Assembly: GCF_019972155.1 (NCBI RefSeq)
Contig: NZ_BOVL01000012.1
Coordinates: 1 to 64,000 of the forward strand
Direction of reading: 5' to 3'
Source: Bradyrhizobium sp. RD5-C2
GTDB taxonomy: Bacteria > Pseudomonadota > Alphaproteobacteria > Rhizobiales > Xanthobacteraceae
Length of the DNA stretch: 64,000 bases
The position numbers and the translations under genes are program-made. Positions 39,013 to 48,501 of this stretch are shown here, in pieces. The notes beneath the pieces were generated by a model. It was not told the DNA's origin. It saw only the letters and a list, made by a program, of their open reading frames with translations, and did no database searches. Positions within the stretch are counted from its first letter, which is position 1; the number at the start of each line of letters is the position of its first letter.

Positions 39013-40563
39013 TTACGATCCCTTCGGCCGCACGATCGCCCAGCCGATCCGCAGCACCGGCTGCCTTCCATTGACCAGCCGGTCGAACGAGCGCGGCACT
39101 TCCGGCACCAGGCCCGGGAAGCGCTGCGCGAGCTCGGGCGGCGGGGTGCCGGCGGTGTCCTGCGCGCGCCAGACCACGACGCCGCCGGTCTCGTTGAATT
39201 TTGCCACCGACAGCCAGGGCGTCCGTTGCGGCGCGGCGTCGAGCAAGAGATGCGGACGGCGCCCGTTCATCGCAATCAGGCTCGCGAGTTCGGGATCGCC
39301 GGCGACCGCGCGCAGGCGTTGGTTGGTGCGGCGTTCATAGCTGTCGTCGAAGAAACGGCCCATCGCGGCTGCCGGCAGCGAGGTCGGCACCTCGGTGGTG
39401 CTGGTCCAGGGCAGGAACAGCGCTGCTGCCACTGCGACCGCGGCGGGCGCAGCGACAGCGAAGGCCCACACCGAGCGCAGCAGCCGCTGCCGCCTGAGAT
39501 GGATCAGGTCGCCCGTCGCGACGACGACCGCGAGGCCCGACATCAACAGCGCCACGCCGGCGCCACCAAAGGCACGATCCAGATCGAACAGCCCGGCGAC
39601 GAAGCTGCTCACGATCGCCGGCGCGAACGCGAAGAAATAGACGAAGTGCTGCGCCAGCGGACTGACCGGCGGACGGTAGATGATCGGAGCATCCTCACGG
39701 TCGCGGGCGAACCAGCGCGAATTGAGGATCGCCAGCAGCACGATCGCACCCGTCGCCACGATCAGCCCGCCGAGCACGACGCCCCAGCGCAGCGCGCGCG
39801 CCTTGAGATCGGAGAGCACTGGCAAGGCCGGCAGCGCCAGCACGTCGGCGCGGACGAGCCAGATCAGATAGGGCAGCGCCAGCACGATGATGACGAGCAG
39901 CGCATAGAGCGGATCGACCGCGCGCAGCGTGCGCCGCCCGCGCTCGGTTGCGATCGCAAAGCCGACCACGAGCAGGATCATGCCGAGCGCCGCCGGTGTC
40001 GTCAGCAGCAAGAGGCCGCAATCGATCGACCAGGCGAACCAGGCGGCGCGCCGGTTCTGCCCGATCAATTGCCAGGAATGCAGCAGCAACAGCGCCCACA
40101 GCGGACGCGCCAGGATCAGCGGGCCGAACTCGACGCTTGGCGAGGAGAACACCACGACCGTCATCGACAACAGCACCGCCAGCACGCCCTGCGGGCCGCC
40201 GACGATGGCCCGTGCCAGTTGGTAGAAGGCGATGAAGGTGACGATCTCGCAGACCTGCGCCAGCAGATAGACGCCGAACACGTGATTGCCGGCGGCGCGG
40301 AAGGCGATGTCGGCGAGCCAGAACGACAGCGGCGGCCCCATGTCGGTGCCGACCTGATACTCGCGGCCGAACGCGAGGACGGTGGCGAGATTGCCGGGTG
40401 GGCTGCCGTAGAAGATCAGCGGCAGGAGCAGCCAGATTACGGCCTGCACCAGCACCACGACCCACACGACGAGGCGCGGCCGGGCGCGGATCAGTTCGAC
40501 AACCAGGGAGGTAAACCGCATGAAACGCCCGAAATGCCCCAGCCACCTCGTCAGCGGCGCCAT
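39013..40563 (-). CDS. GT39-like (ArnT/PMT-type) membrane glycosyltransferase
   Basis: A 516-residue polytopic membrane protein with about ten hydrophobic helices. The N-terminal loop after helix 1 (GREYQVGTDMGPPLSFWLA) contains the acidic residue and Pro-Pro-x-x-x-W/Y pattern of GT39-type lipid-dependent glycosyltransferases. The helical region runs to about residue 375, followed by a soluble C-terminal domain (SLIAMNGRRPHLLLDAAPQR, WRAQDTAGTPPPEL). The acceptor, perhaps lipid A or a cell-surface polymer, is unknown. Start at 40563 has CAGGGA 6 bases upstream; a GTG at 40626 is an alternative. Confidence 0.8.
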   Translation of the reverse strand: MAPLTRWLGHFGRFMRFTSLVVELIRARPRLVVWVVVLVQAVIWLLLPLIFYGSPPGNLATVLAFGREYQVGTDMGPPLSFWLADIAFRAAGNHVFGVYLLAQVCEIVTFIAFYQLARAIVGGPQGVLAVLLSMTVVVFSSPSVEFGPLILARPLWALLLLHSWQLIGQNRRAAWFAWSIDCGLLLLTTPAALGMILLVVGFAIATERGRRTLRAVDPLYALLVIIVLALPYLIWLVRADVLALPALPVLSDLKARALRWGVVLGGLIVATGAIVLLAILNSRWFARDREDAPIIYRPPVSPLAQHFVYFFAFAPAIVSSFVAGLFDLDRAFGGAGVALLMSGLAVVVATGDLIHLRRQRLLRSVWAFAVAAPAAVAVAAALFLPWTSTTEVPTSLPAAAMGRFFDDSYERRTNQRLRAVAGDPELASLIAMNGRRPHLLLDAAPQRTPWLSVAKFNETGGVVVWRAQDTAGTPPPELAQRFPGLVPEVPRSFDRLVNGRQPVLRIGWAIVRPKGS

Positions 40564-40647
40564 CTGATCCCTGAGGAGTTGATAACGGGCGGCGGCGGGA
40601 GAGGCAACCGGGGCCGATGAGTCCACAGTGCAAAGTCGAATACAGAT

Positions 40648-40750
40648 GTCATGCCTCGCGAAAGCGGGGCATCCAGTACGCCGCGGCCGTGGAGTTAGGC
40701 ACGGCTGTCTCTGGAATACTGGATCGCCCGGTCAAGCCGGGCGACGACAG
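40648..40750. repeat. Intergenic repeat with CGCCCGGTCAAGCCGGGCG end
   Basis: CATGCCTCGCGAAAGCGGGGCATCCAGTACGCC ... GGAATACTGGATCGCCCGGTCAAGCCGGGCGACGACAG: inverted pairs CATCCAGTA/TACTGGAT and CGCCCGG/CCGGGCG. Located between the GT39-like and rnhB genes. Confidence 0.7.
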
Positions 40751-40775
40751 CGTTGGGTGGGTTGGTGCGGTTGCG

Positions 40776-41543
40776 CTACGCCGCCGCGGATGCCGCGGCT
40801 TCGTCTTCCGCGTCCATCCCGAACAGATCGGACTCGGCCGGCACCGGGAAATGCTTTAGCCGCGCGGCGACGACTGGCGCGAAGAAGCTGCGGTGATAGG
40901 TGCTGGGCCCGAGCCGGTCCAGCGCCTCGAGGTGCTCGGGGACGCCATAGCCCTTGTGCTGCTCGAAACCGTAGCCGGGGCAATCCAGCGCCAGCGCGCA
41001 CATCAGGCGGTCGCGCGTCACCTTGGCGATGATCGAGGCCGCCGCGATCGAGGCCACGATGCCGTCGCCGCCGATCACCGCGTCGCAGTCGCAGGGCGTG
41101 GCGAGCTTGTCGCGGCCGTCGACGAAGACGTGCTTCGGCATTTCCGGCAGCGCATGGACGGCGCGCGCCAGCGCCCACAGCGAGGCGCGCAGGATATTGT
41201 CGCGGTCGATTCGTGCCGGCGAAGCCACCGCGACCGAGAACGCTGCGGTGGCGCAGATCTCCTCGAACAACTCCTCGCGCCGCTCGGCGGTCAGCCGCTT
41301 GGAATCATCGAGCCCCTTGGGAACGCGGTTGGGGTCGAGCACCACCGCGGCGGCGACCACCGGACCTGCGAGCGGCCCGCGCCCGGCCTCGTCGCAGCCG
41401 GCGACCGGCCAGACGCCGCGCTTGATCAGCGCGCGCTCGCGCCGGAAGCTCGGCCGCGTCACGGCGATCACGCGCTTGCCCGGCTTGGCCGGCGCCTTCT
41501 TCGACGTGGTTTTTGACGCGCTTTTGGACTTGTCCCGAATCAT
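40776..41543 (-). CDS. rnhB: Ribonuclease HII
   Basis: A 255-residue endonuclease that cuts the RNA strand of RNA-DNA hybrids and single embedded ribonucleotides. Active-site motif [20 protein letters not shown] holds Asp and Glu; further Asp residues are in KGLDDSKRL and HVFVDGRDK. The C-terminus has [13 protein letters not shown] and the substrate-tyrosine region. The N-terminal 35 residues are a Lys/Ser-rich extension ([20 protein letters not shown]). The start at 41543 has no strong ribosome site. Confidence 0.95.
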   Translation of the reverse strand: MIRDKSKSASKTTSKKAPAKPGKRVIAVTRPSFRRERALIKRGVWPVAGCDEAGRGPLAGPVVAAAVVLDPNRVPKGLDDSKRLTAERREELFEEICATAAFSVAVASPARIDRDNILRASLWALARAVHALPEMPKHVFVDGRDKLATPCDCDAVIGGDGIVASIAAASIIAKVTRDRLMCALALDCPGYGFEQHKGYGVPEHLEALDRLGPSTYHRSFFAPVVAARLKHFPVPAESDLFGMDAEDEAAASAAA

Positions 41544-41619
41544 GCGGGGATGGTGGTCAAGCAAGGCCCGCGGCGCAACCGGGAACCCGGCGCCCTTCCC
41601 CGTTATTCAATCGGGCTGG

Positions 41620-42066
41620 CTAATCCGGGATCGACACCCGCCCGCTCTCGAGAACCTCAAAACCCGGCGCGCGCACCACTTCCCAGGCGTGGCCGTCGGG
41701 ATCGCCGAAATAGCCGCAGTAGCCGCCATAGCTCGTCGGCTGCGCGGGCTTGAGCAGTTTGGCGCCTTTCGACAGCGCGAACGCCATCACACGATCGACC
41801 TCGGCATCGTCATTGCAGTTCCAGGCGATCGACACACCGTGGAATGCGGCCGGCCGCGGCTGATCGGGCAATCCGGCGTCGTCAGCGAGCAGATGCCACG
41901 GGAACAGCCCGAGCACGCTGCCGCCGGTGTCGAAGAAGGCAACCTCCTCGCCGGTCGCGCGCATTTTTCTGGTGAAGCCGAGCGATTCGTAGAAGGCGAT
42001 GCTGGCGCGCATGTCCCTGACGCCGAGCGTGAGGACGGTGAAGCGGGCAGTCGGGGCGTTACTCAT
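41620..42066 (-). CDS. VOC-family protein (glyoxalase/dioxygenase-like)
   Basis: A 148-residue vicinal-oxygen-chelate protein: FTVLTLGVRDMRASIAFYES, LGFTRKMRATGEEVAFFDTG, and YGGYCGYFGDPDGHAWEVV form the two beta-alpha-beta-beta-beta halves of the fold. Residues that would bind a metal (H in MxxH at the strand ends, E in AWEVV) are incomplete; only the final Glu and one HGV His are obvious. AAAGGTAA precedes the ATG. Substrate unknown. Confidence 0.9.
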   Translation of the reverse strand: MSNAPTARFTVLTLGVRDMRASIAFYESLGFTRKMRATGEEVAFFDTGGSVLGLFPWHLLADDAGLPDQPRPAAFHGVSIAWNCNDDAEVDRVMAFALSKGAKLLKPAQPTSYGGYCGYFGDPDGHAWEVVRAPGFEVLESGRVSIPD

Positions 42067-42078
42067 ATTTACCTTTCC

Positions 42079-42164
42079 CGTCATTGCGAGCGAAGCGAAG
42101 CAATCCATCGTACCGCATATACCGAAGCGTGGATTGCCTCGTCGCTTCGCTCCTCGCAATGACG
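42079..42164. repeat. Intergenic hairpin repeat, family B copy 3
   Basis: CGTCATTGCGAGCGAAGCGAAGCAATCCATCG ... GTGGATTGCCTCGTCGCTTCGCTCCTCGCAATGACG: outer and inner arms pair over most of their length. Lies between the radical SAM and VOC genes. Confidence 0.85.
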
Positions 42165-42173
42165 CCTGTGGTA

Positions 42174-43352
42174 TCAAAACAAGCTCAGCTGCTGCCCGCT
42201 GCGTTTCGGCTTGGCGAAGTGATCGGTGGTCAGCTTGGTGCGGCGCTTGTTGAGGCCGAGCTTTTCGCAGGCGATCTCGAAGCGGCGACCGATCATCCAG
42301 GCCATCGGGCCGGTGCCCTTCATCCGTGTGCCCCATTGCGAGTCGTAGTCGCGGCCACCGCGCATGTCGCGGATCAGCGTGAAGACATGGCGGTAGCGGT
42401 CGGGATAGTTCGCCATCAGCCATTCGCGGAACAGATCGCGGACCTCGAGCGGCAGCCGCAGCAGCACGTAGCTCGCCTCCCTGGCGCCGGCATGGGCTGC
42501 GGCATCGAGGATACGCTCGATCTCGGAATCGTTCAGCGCCGGGATCACGGGCGCGACCATCACCGTGGTCGGGATGCCGGCATCGGCGAGCCGCTTGATC
42601 CCCTCGAGCCGCTTCGACGGGGTCGAGGCGCGCGGCTCCATGGTGCGGGCGAGTTTCGGGTCGAGCGTCGTCACCGAGAGCGCTACCTTGGCGAGATTGC
42701 GCTTGGCCATCCGCGCCAGGATGTCGATGTCGCGGGTCACCAGCGCCGACTTGGTGACGATGCCGACCGGATGGCCGGCGCGCTCCAGCACCTCGAGGAT
42801 GCCGCGCATGATTTTTCGTTCGCGCTCGATCGGCTGATAGGGATCGGTGTTGGTGCCGATCGCGATCATCCGCGCCTCGTAGTCGGGCGCCGCGAGCTCC
42901 TTCTCGAGCAGCGCCGGCGCATCCGGCTTGGCGAACAGTTTCGATTCGAAGTCGAGCCCCGGCGACAGACCGAGATAGGCGTGGGTCGGCCGCGCGAAGC
43001 AATAGACGCAGCCATGCTCACAGCCGCGATAGGGATTGATCGAGCGGTCGAAGCCGATATCGGGCGAATCGTTGCGTGTGATCACCTTGCGCGAGGTGTC
43101 GAGCGCCACGCTGGTCGAAAACGGCGGCAGGTCTTCGAGGCTCTGCCAGCCGTCGTCGAAGGCAACCCGCGCCTCGGCCTCGTAGCGGCCACTGGCGTTG
43201 GACTGCGCGCCGCGGCCGCGCCGCCGCTCGCGCTCGATCGCGACCGCAAGCTCGGGAAAAGGGGCAGGAACAGGTGAAGGTGCACCCGCCGGGTTATCGG
43301 AGGGCGCCGTTACCGGCGGGTGCTTGAGGGCATGAGAGGATGCTCGGCTCAT
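42174..43352 (-). CDS. PA0069-type radical SAM protein
   Basis: A 392-residue radical SAM protein. The 4Fe-4S motif is GCEHGCVYCFARP (C-x3-C-x2-C), followed by THAYLGLSPG. The N-terminal SRKVITRNDSPDIGFDRSINPYRG is typical of this DNA-repair-like (spore photoproduct lyase related) family. Late motifs are GTNTDPYQPIERE, AALNDSEIERIL and YDSQWGTRMKGTGPMAW. Substrate unknown. It is followed downstream (minus strand) by the VOC gene after a repeat. A Pro/Ala-rich 50-residue N-terminal extension precedes the core. Confidence 0.93.
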   Translation of the reverse strand: MSRASSHALKHPPVTAPSDNPAGAPSPVPAPFPELAVAIERERRRGRGAQSNASGRYEAEARVAFDDGWQSLEDLPPFSTSVALDTSRKVITRNDSPDIGFDRSINPYRGCEHGCVYCFARPTHAYLGLSPGLDFESKLFAKPDAPALLEKELAAPDYEARMIAIGTNTDPYQPIERERKIMRGILEVLERAGHPVGIVTKSALVTRDIDILARMAKRNLAKVALSVTTLDPKLARTMEPRASTPSKRLEGIKRLADAGIPTTVMVAPVIPALNDSEIERILDAAAHAGAREASYVLLRLPLEVRDLFREWLMANYPDRYRHVFTLIRDMRGGRDYDSQWGTRMKGTGPMAWMIGRRFEIACEKLGLNKRRTKLTTDHFAKPKRSGQQLSLF

Positions 43353-43516
43353 GTTTTGAAGCTAACACAACCCGAGAACAAATCAAGAACACGAACTGAG
43401 AAAATCCACAAAGTGATGGCGTAAAAATCTGCAGGCGAAAAGGCTGCTTTGAATATGACAAGGTGATAACACGGCCGGAGTTTCTCCATTGTTTGAGCCA
43501 GCGAAGCCTCAAAGTC

Positions 43517-44086
43517 ATGCTGAGCGTGATCATTCCCACCGACGGAGTCGAGCGCACCGCGGTCGCAACATTGGCGGCGCTGGTGCCGGGTGCGGCCGCC
43601 GGCGTCATCCGCGAGGTGCTGCTGGTCGACCGTACCAACAGCGATGTGATGGAGCGCGTTGCCGACATCGCCGGCTGTCACTTCCTGCGTTTCGAGGGCA
43701 CCCGCGCCGCGGCGCTTGCGGCAGGCGCGCGGCAGGCGCGTTCGCCCTGGCTGATGTTCCTGCATCCGGGAGCGGTGCTCGACGCCGGCTGGATCGAGGA
43801 GACCACCCAGTTCATCCAGATGGTGGCGGCGAGCGGCAAGGACCGCGCGGGCGTCTTCCGCTACGCCCGCGCGCCCTACACCGACCCCGGTCTGCGCGAC
43901 GGCCTCAAATTCGTCGCCCGGATGATCACCGGCCCCTCGGCCGAACAGGGCCTTCTGATCGCACGCGAGCATTACGAGCGGATCGGCGGCTACCGGCCGG
44001 ATGCCAGACGCTCCGAGGCGCGCCTGCTGCGCCGGCTCGGCCGCTCCTCTCGCACCATGCTGCGCAGCCGGATCATGGTGGCGTAG
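43517..44086 (+). CDS. Short glycosyltransferase family 2-like protein
   Basis: A 189-residue protein with the GT-A start: MLSVIIPTDGVERTAVATL, then EVLLVDRTNSDVMERVAD, and GTRAAALAAGARQARSPWLM, FLHPGAVLDAGW where a DxD would be expected. Here there is no DxD but HPGAVLDAG. With a size under 200 residues it is much smaller than full GT2 enzymes, and the metal-binding motif is missing, so catalysis is uncertain. Start at 43517 has weak purine-rich leader. It precedes the MarR-GNAT gene. Confidence 0.75.
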   Translation: MLSVIIPTDGVERTAVATLAALVPGAAAGVIREVLLVDRTNSDVMERVADIAGCHFLRFEGTRAAALAAGARQARSPWLMFLHPGAVLDAGWIEETTQFIQMVAASGKDRAGVFRYARAPYTDPGLRDGLKFVARMITGPSAEQGLLIAREHYERIGGYRPDARRSEARLLRRLGRSSRTMLRSRIMVA

Positions 44087-44153
44087 GGCATATTCAAGCG
44101 AAGCAGACACCGGTTCTCGCGAAGAAAATGCGCTGGAAAGCACTTGCCATTTA

Positions 44154-44190
44154 TTTGATTCCGTCAAATAATATGTTTGATGAAATCAAA
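44154..44190. promoter_or_regulatory. Two tandem TTTGA/TCAAA operators of the MarR-GNAT gene
   Basis: TTTGATTCCGTCAAA (44154-44168) and TTTGATGAAATCAAA (44176-44190) are 15-bp palindromes whose centres are 22 bp apart, two helical turns. The second overlaps the ATG at 44180. Typical of MarR autorepression. Confidence 0.65.
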
Positions 44191-45121
44191 TTCACATGAC
44201 ACCGCCCTCGAGAGCCAGGTTGCCGCGGTCCGCGGCTTCAGCCGGTTCTACACCCGCAAGCTCGGCATCATCGAGCCGAAGCTCTTGCACTCGACATTCA
44301 CGCTGCAGGAAGCGCGGATCATCTACGAGCTCGCGCATCGCGCGGACTGCACCGCGACCGACCTGGTGCGCGATCTCGACCTCGATGCCGGCTTCGTCAG
44401 CCGCACGCTGGCAGCTCTGCAGCGCCGCCAGATCGTGACGCGCAAGCCGTCAAAGACCGACAAGCGCGTCAACGAGGTGGCCCTCACCGCCAAGGGCCGC
44501 ACTGCCGCCGCCGATCTCGACCGCCGCTCGCGCAGCGAGGTCGGGGCGCTCTTGAAGCAGATGGACGGCGGCCGCCGCGCAGCGGTGGTGCGCGCGATGA
44601 GCACGATCGAGCAGTCGCTGGAGCCGCCGGCCGAGAAGCCGGTGGGATTCCTGCTGCGCAGCCACCGCGTCGGCGACATCGGCTGGGTGATCTCGCAACA
44701 GGGTCGCGCCTACGCGGAGGAATATGGCTGGGACATCAGCTACGAGGCATTGGTAGCCGAGATCTGTGCGCAGTTTCTGCGATCGTTCGATCCGGCCCGC
44801 GAGCATTGCTGGATCGCGGAGGTCGACGGCGAGCCGGTCGGCTCGGTCTTCCTGGTCAACGGCGGCAACGGGGTCGCCAAACTGCGGCTGCTGGCGGTGG
44901 AGGAGAAAGCGCGCGGGCTCGGTGTCGGCCGCGCTTTGGTCGAGCAATGCATGCGCTCCGCACGCGAGATGGGCTACAAGAAGATGACGCTGTGGACCCA
45001 GAGCATTTTGGTCGCCGCGCGCGGCATCTATGCGCGCGCCGGCTTTGAGCGGGTCAAGGAAGAGAAGCACCACAGTTTTGGCGTCGACCTGATCGGGGAA
45101 ACGTGGGAGATGGAGCTTTAG
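44180..45121 (+). CDS. MarR-type regulator fused to GNAT acetyltransferase
   Basis: A 313-residue bifunctional protein. Residues 1-145 form a MarR winged-helix domain (FSRFYTRKLGIIEPKLLHST, TATDLVRDLDLDAGFVSRTL as the recognition helix, TRKPSKTDKRVNEVALTAKG as the wing). Residues 150-313 are a GNAT domain (EHCWIAEVDGEPVGSVFLV, LLAVEEKARGLGVGRALVEQ with the acetyl-CoA loop, TLWTQSILVAARGIYARAGF). Such fusions occur widely and may acetylate a ligand that the MarR part senses. ATG at 44180; the TTG at 44177 is not preferred. Two TTTGA/TCAAA palindromes in front suggest autoregulation. Confidence 0.93.
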   Translation: MKSNSHDTALESQVAAVRGFSRFYTRKLGIIEPKLLHSTFTLQEARIIYELAHRADCTATDLVRDLDLDAGFVSRTLAALQRRQIVTRKPSKTDKRVNEVALTAKGRTAAADLDRRSRSEVGALLKQMDGGRRAAVVRAMSTIEQSLEPPAEKPVGFLLRSHRVGDIGWVISQQGRAYAEEYGWDISYEALVAEICAQFLRSFDPAREHCWIAEVDGEPVGSVFLVNGGNGVAKLRLLAVEEKARGLGVGRALVEQCMRSAREMGYKKMTLWTQSILVAARGIYARAGFERVKEEKHHSFGVDLIGETWEMEL

Positions 45122-45133
45122 GACTCCACATTC

Positions 45134-45241
45134 CCGTCATTCCGGGATGCGCCGTCAGGCGCAGGCCCGGAATCCATCCGGCCACAGAACCCGCGGCGAA
45201 ATGGATTCCGGGTTCGCGCTTCGCGCGCCCCGGAATGACGG
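45134..45241. repeat. Intergenic hairpin repeat, family C copy 4 (variant)
   Basis: CCGTCATTCCGGGATGCGCCG ... GGCCCGGAATCCATCC ... AATGGATTCCGGGTTCGCG ... GCGCCCCGGAATGACGG. The inner TCGAG core of the family is replaced by a GGAATCCAT/ATGGATTCC pair. It lies between the convergent MarR-GNAT and moaB genes. Confidence 0.8.
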
Positions 45242-45247
45242 TAGTGG

Positions 45248-45811
45248 CTACGCGCTCGCGCCTTTCGCCTTCGGGCGGCGCAGGTGCTCGTCCAGCCGCG
45301 GCATGATCTCGACGAAATTGCAGGGCCGCGTGCGGTAGTCGAGCTGCGCGGCCAGAATGCCGTCCCAGCCGTCGCGGCAGGCGCCGGGCGAACCGGGCAG
45401 GCAGAAGATGAAGGTCGCGCCCGCAACACCGGCGGTCGCCCGGCTCTGGATCGTCGATGCCCCGATCTTGGCATGGCTCAGCATGTGGAACGCGATCGAA
45501 AAGCCGTCCATCCGCTTCTCGAACAGCGGCTCGACCGCCTCCGGCGTCACATCGCGGCCGGTAAAGCCGGTGCCGCCGGTGGTGATCACGGCGTCGACGC
45601 CCGCGTCCGCGATCCAGCGCCGGATCACAGCCCTAATCGCCTCGACATCGTCGGTGACGATCTCGCGCACCGCCAGCTTGTGGCCGGCCGCGGTCAGACG
45701 GTCGGCCAGCGTGGCGCCCGATTTGTCATCCGCCAGCGAGCGGGTGTCGGAAATCGTCAGCACCGCGATGTTGAGCGGGATGAAGGTTTTGGATTCGTCG
45801 GTCGAGGACAT
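45248..45811 (-). CDS. moaB: Molybdenum cofactor biosynthesis protein B
   Basis: A 187-residue MogA/MoaB fold protein that adenylylates molybdopterin or helps molybdenum insertion. LNIAVLTISDTRSLADDKSG, the loop DAVITTGGTGFTGRDVTPEAV (the TGGTG motif binds the nucleotide/pterin) and FCLPGSPGACRDGWDGIL are all characteristic. The start at 45811 (MSSTDESKTFIP, GGAG upstream) is preferred to one 7 codons earlier. No other Mo cofactor gene is nearby. Confidence 0.94.
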   Translation of the reverse strand: MSSTDESKTFIPLNIAVLTISDTRSLADDKSGATLADRLTAAGHKLAVREIVTDDVEAIRAVIRRWIADAGVDAVITTGGTGFTGRDVTPEAVEPLFEKRMDGFSIAFHMLSHAKIGASTIQSRATAGVAGATFIFCLPGSPGACRDGWDGILAAQLDYRTRPCNFVEIMPRLDEHLRRPKAKGASA

Positions 45812-45839
45812 GGCAGCGCGCTCCTTCCGCACATTCCAC

Positions 45840-45937
45840 CGTCATCCTGAGGTGCGCGCGCAGCGCGCCTCGAAGGATGGGCCGCGGGCTCCGTCATCCT
45901 TCGAGGCTCGCCAAGAGGCGAGCACCTCAGGATGACG
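45840..45937. repeat. Intergenic hairpin repeat, family A copy 4
   Basis: CGTCATCCTGAGG (45840-45852) pairs perfectly with CCTCAGGATGACG (45925-45937); inside, GCGCGCCTCGAAGGATGG and CATCCTTCGAGGCTCGCC repeat the family pattern. Lies between moaB and ypfJ, both on the minus strand. Confidence 0.86.
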
Positions 45938-45980
45938 CCACTGGCAGCGGGCCACCATGACCCTCACGCCATTGCGGCGG

Positions 45981-46916
45981 CTACCCACCCCCACCGAACG
46001 TGTTGCAAGCCTGCACCGTGCCCTGCTGGTAGCCGGTCATGAACCATTGCTTGCGCTGCGCGGCGGAGCCGTGGGTGAAGGAATCAGGCACCACCCTGCC
46101 CGTCGCCTGCCGTTGCAGGGTGTCGTCGCCGATCGCGTTCGCCGTGGTCAGCGCGGCGTCGATGTCGCCGGCCTCGAGGAAGCCCGGCCGCTTCTTCTCC
46201 TCGCGGTTGACCCAGACGCCGGAGAGACAATCGGCCTGCAACTCGACCTTGACCTGAAGCGCGTTGGCCTCGGCCTTGCTGCCGGCCTGCTGCTGCAACC
46301 GGTTCACCCGCGGGATGATGCCGAGCAGGTTCTGGATGTGATGGCCGGCCTCATGCGCGATGATATAGGCCGCGGTGAACTTGCAGGCGTTGCCCGAGCA
46401 GCCGCGGAAGCGCGTCTCGACCTCGCGGAAGAAATTGGTGTCGAGGAAGATGGTCTTGTCCGGCGGGCAGTAGAACGGTCCCATCGCCGACTGCGCCATG
46501 CCGCAGCGGCCGCCATTGGTGGCGTTGCGGAACAGCACGATCTTCGGACCGGTGTAGGTCTGGCCCGAGGCCTGGAAGATCTCGCTCCAGCGATCGTCGA
46601 TCTCGCCGAGGATGCCGGCGATCATGCTGCCCATCTCGTCGGTCGGCGCGCCGCGCTTGGCCTGCCCGCCCGACGACTGGCGATCGGTCTGGTAGGTCGG
46701 CGCCTGGCCGCCGCCGGTGAGAATCTCGGCACCGCCGATCAGGATGCGCGGATCGATGCCGAAGGCATAGCCGAGCAGGCCGAGCACGATGACCGTGCCG
46801 ATGCCGAGCCCACCGCCGCCCATCGGAAGCCCGAAGCCGCCACCACCGCCGCCGCCTCCGCTGTCGTCGCGACGGTCTTCGACATCGTCGCTGCGGCGGA
46901 AATCATCATAGCGCAT
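45981..46916 (-). CDS. ypfJ: Neutral zinc metallopeptidase, YpfJ-type
   Basis: A 311-residue membrane-anchored protein of the YpfJ family. After a Gly-rich basic N-terminus (DDVEDRRDDSGGGGGGGGFG) one hydrophobic helix (LGIGTVIVLGLLGYAFG) is followed by the soluble zincin-like domain. The motif AAYIIAHEAGHHIQNLLG holds HEAGHH with two His ligands and the catalytic Glu; LQADCLSGVWVN and YQQGTVQACNTF complete the family pattern. Substrate unknown. AAGGGAAACCGCC precedes the ATG. Confidence 0.93.
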   Translation of the reverse strand: MRYDDFRRSDDVEDRRDDSGGGGGGGGFGLPMGGGGLGIGTVIVLGLLGYAFGIDPRILIGGAEILTGGGQAPTYQTDRQSSGGQAKRGAPTDEMGSMIAGILGEIDDRWSEIFQASGQTYTGPKIVLFRNATNGGRCGMAQSAMGPFYCPPDKTIFLDTNFFREVETRFRGCSGNACKFTAAYIIAHEAGHHIQNLLGIIPRVNRLQQQAGSKAEANALQVKVELQADCLSGVWVNREEKKRPGFLEAGDIDAALTTANAIGDDTLQRQATGRVVPDSFTHGSAAQRKQWFMTGYQQGTVQACNTFGGGG

Positions 46917-48429
<1,513 letters not shown>

Positions 48430-48501
48430 ACGGCCGCCGTGTTGCGGCGCTTCGCGTTCGCGGCGGCAGCCGCCGCACCTCGCCTCGCAGGATGAGACGA
48501 G

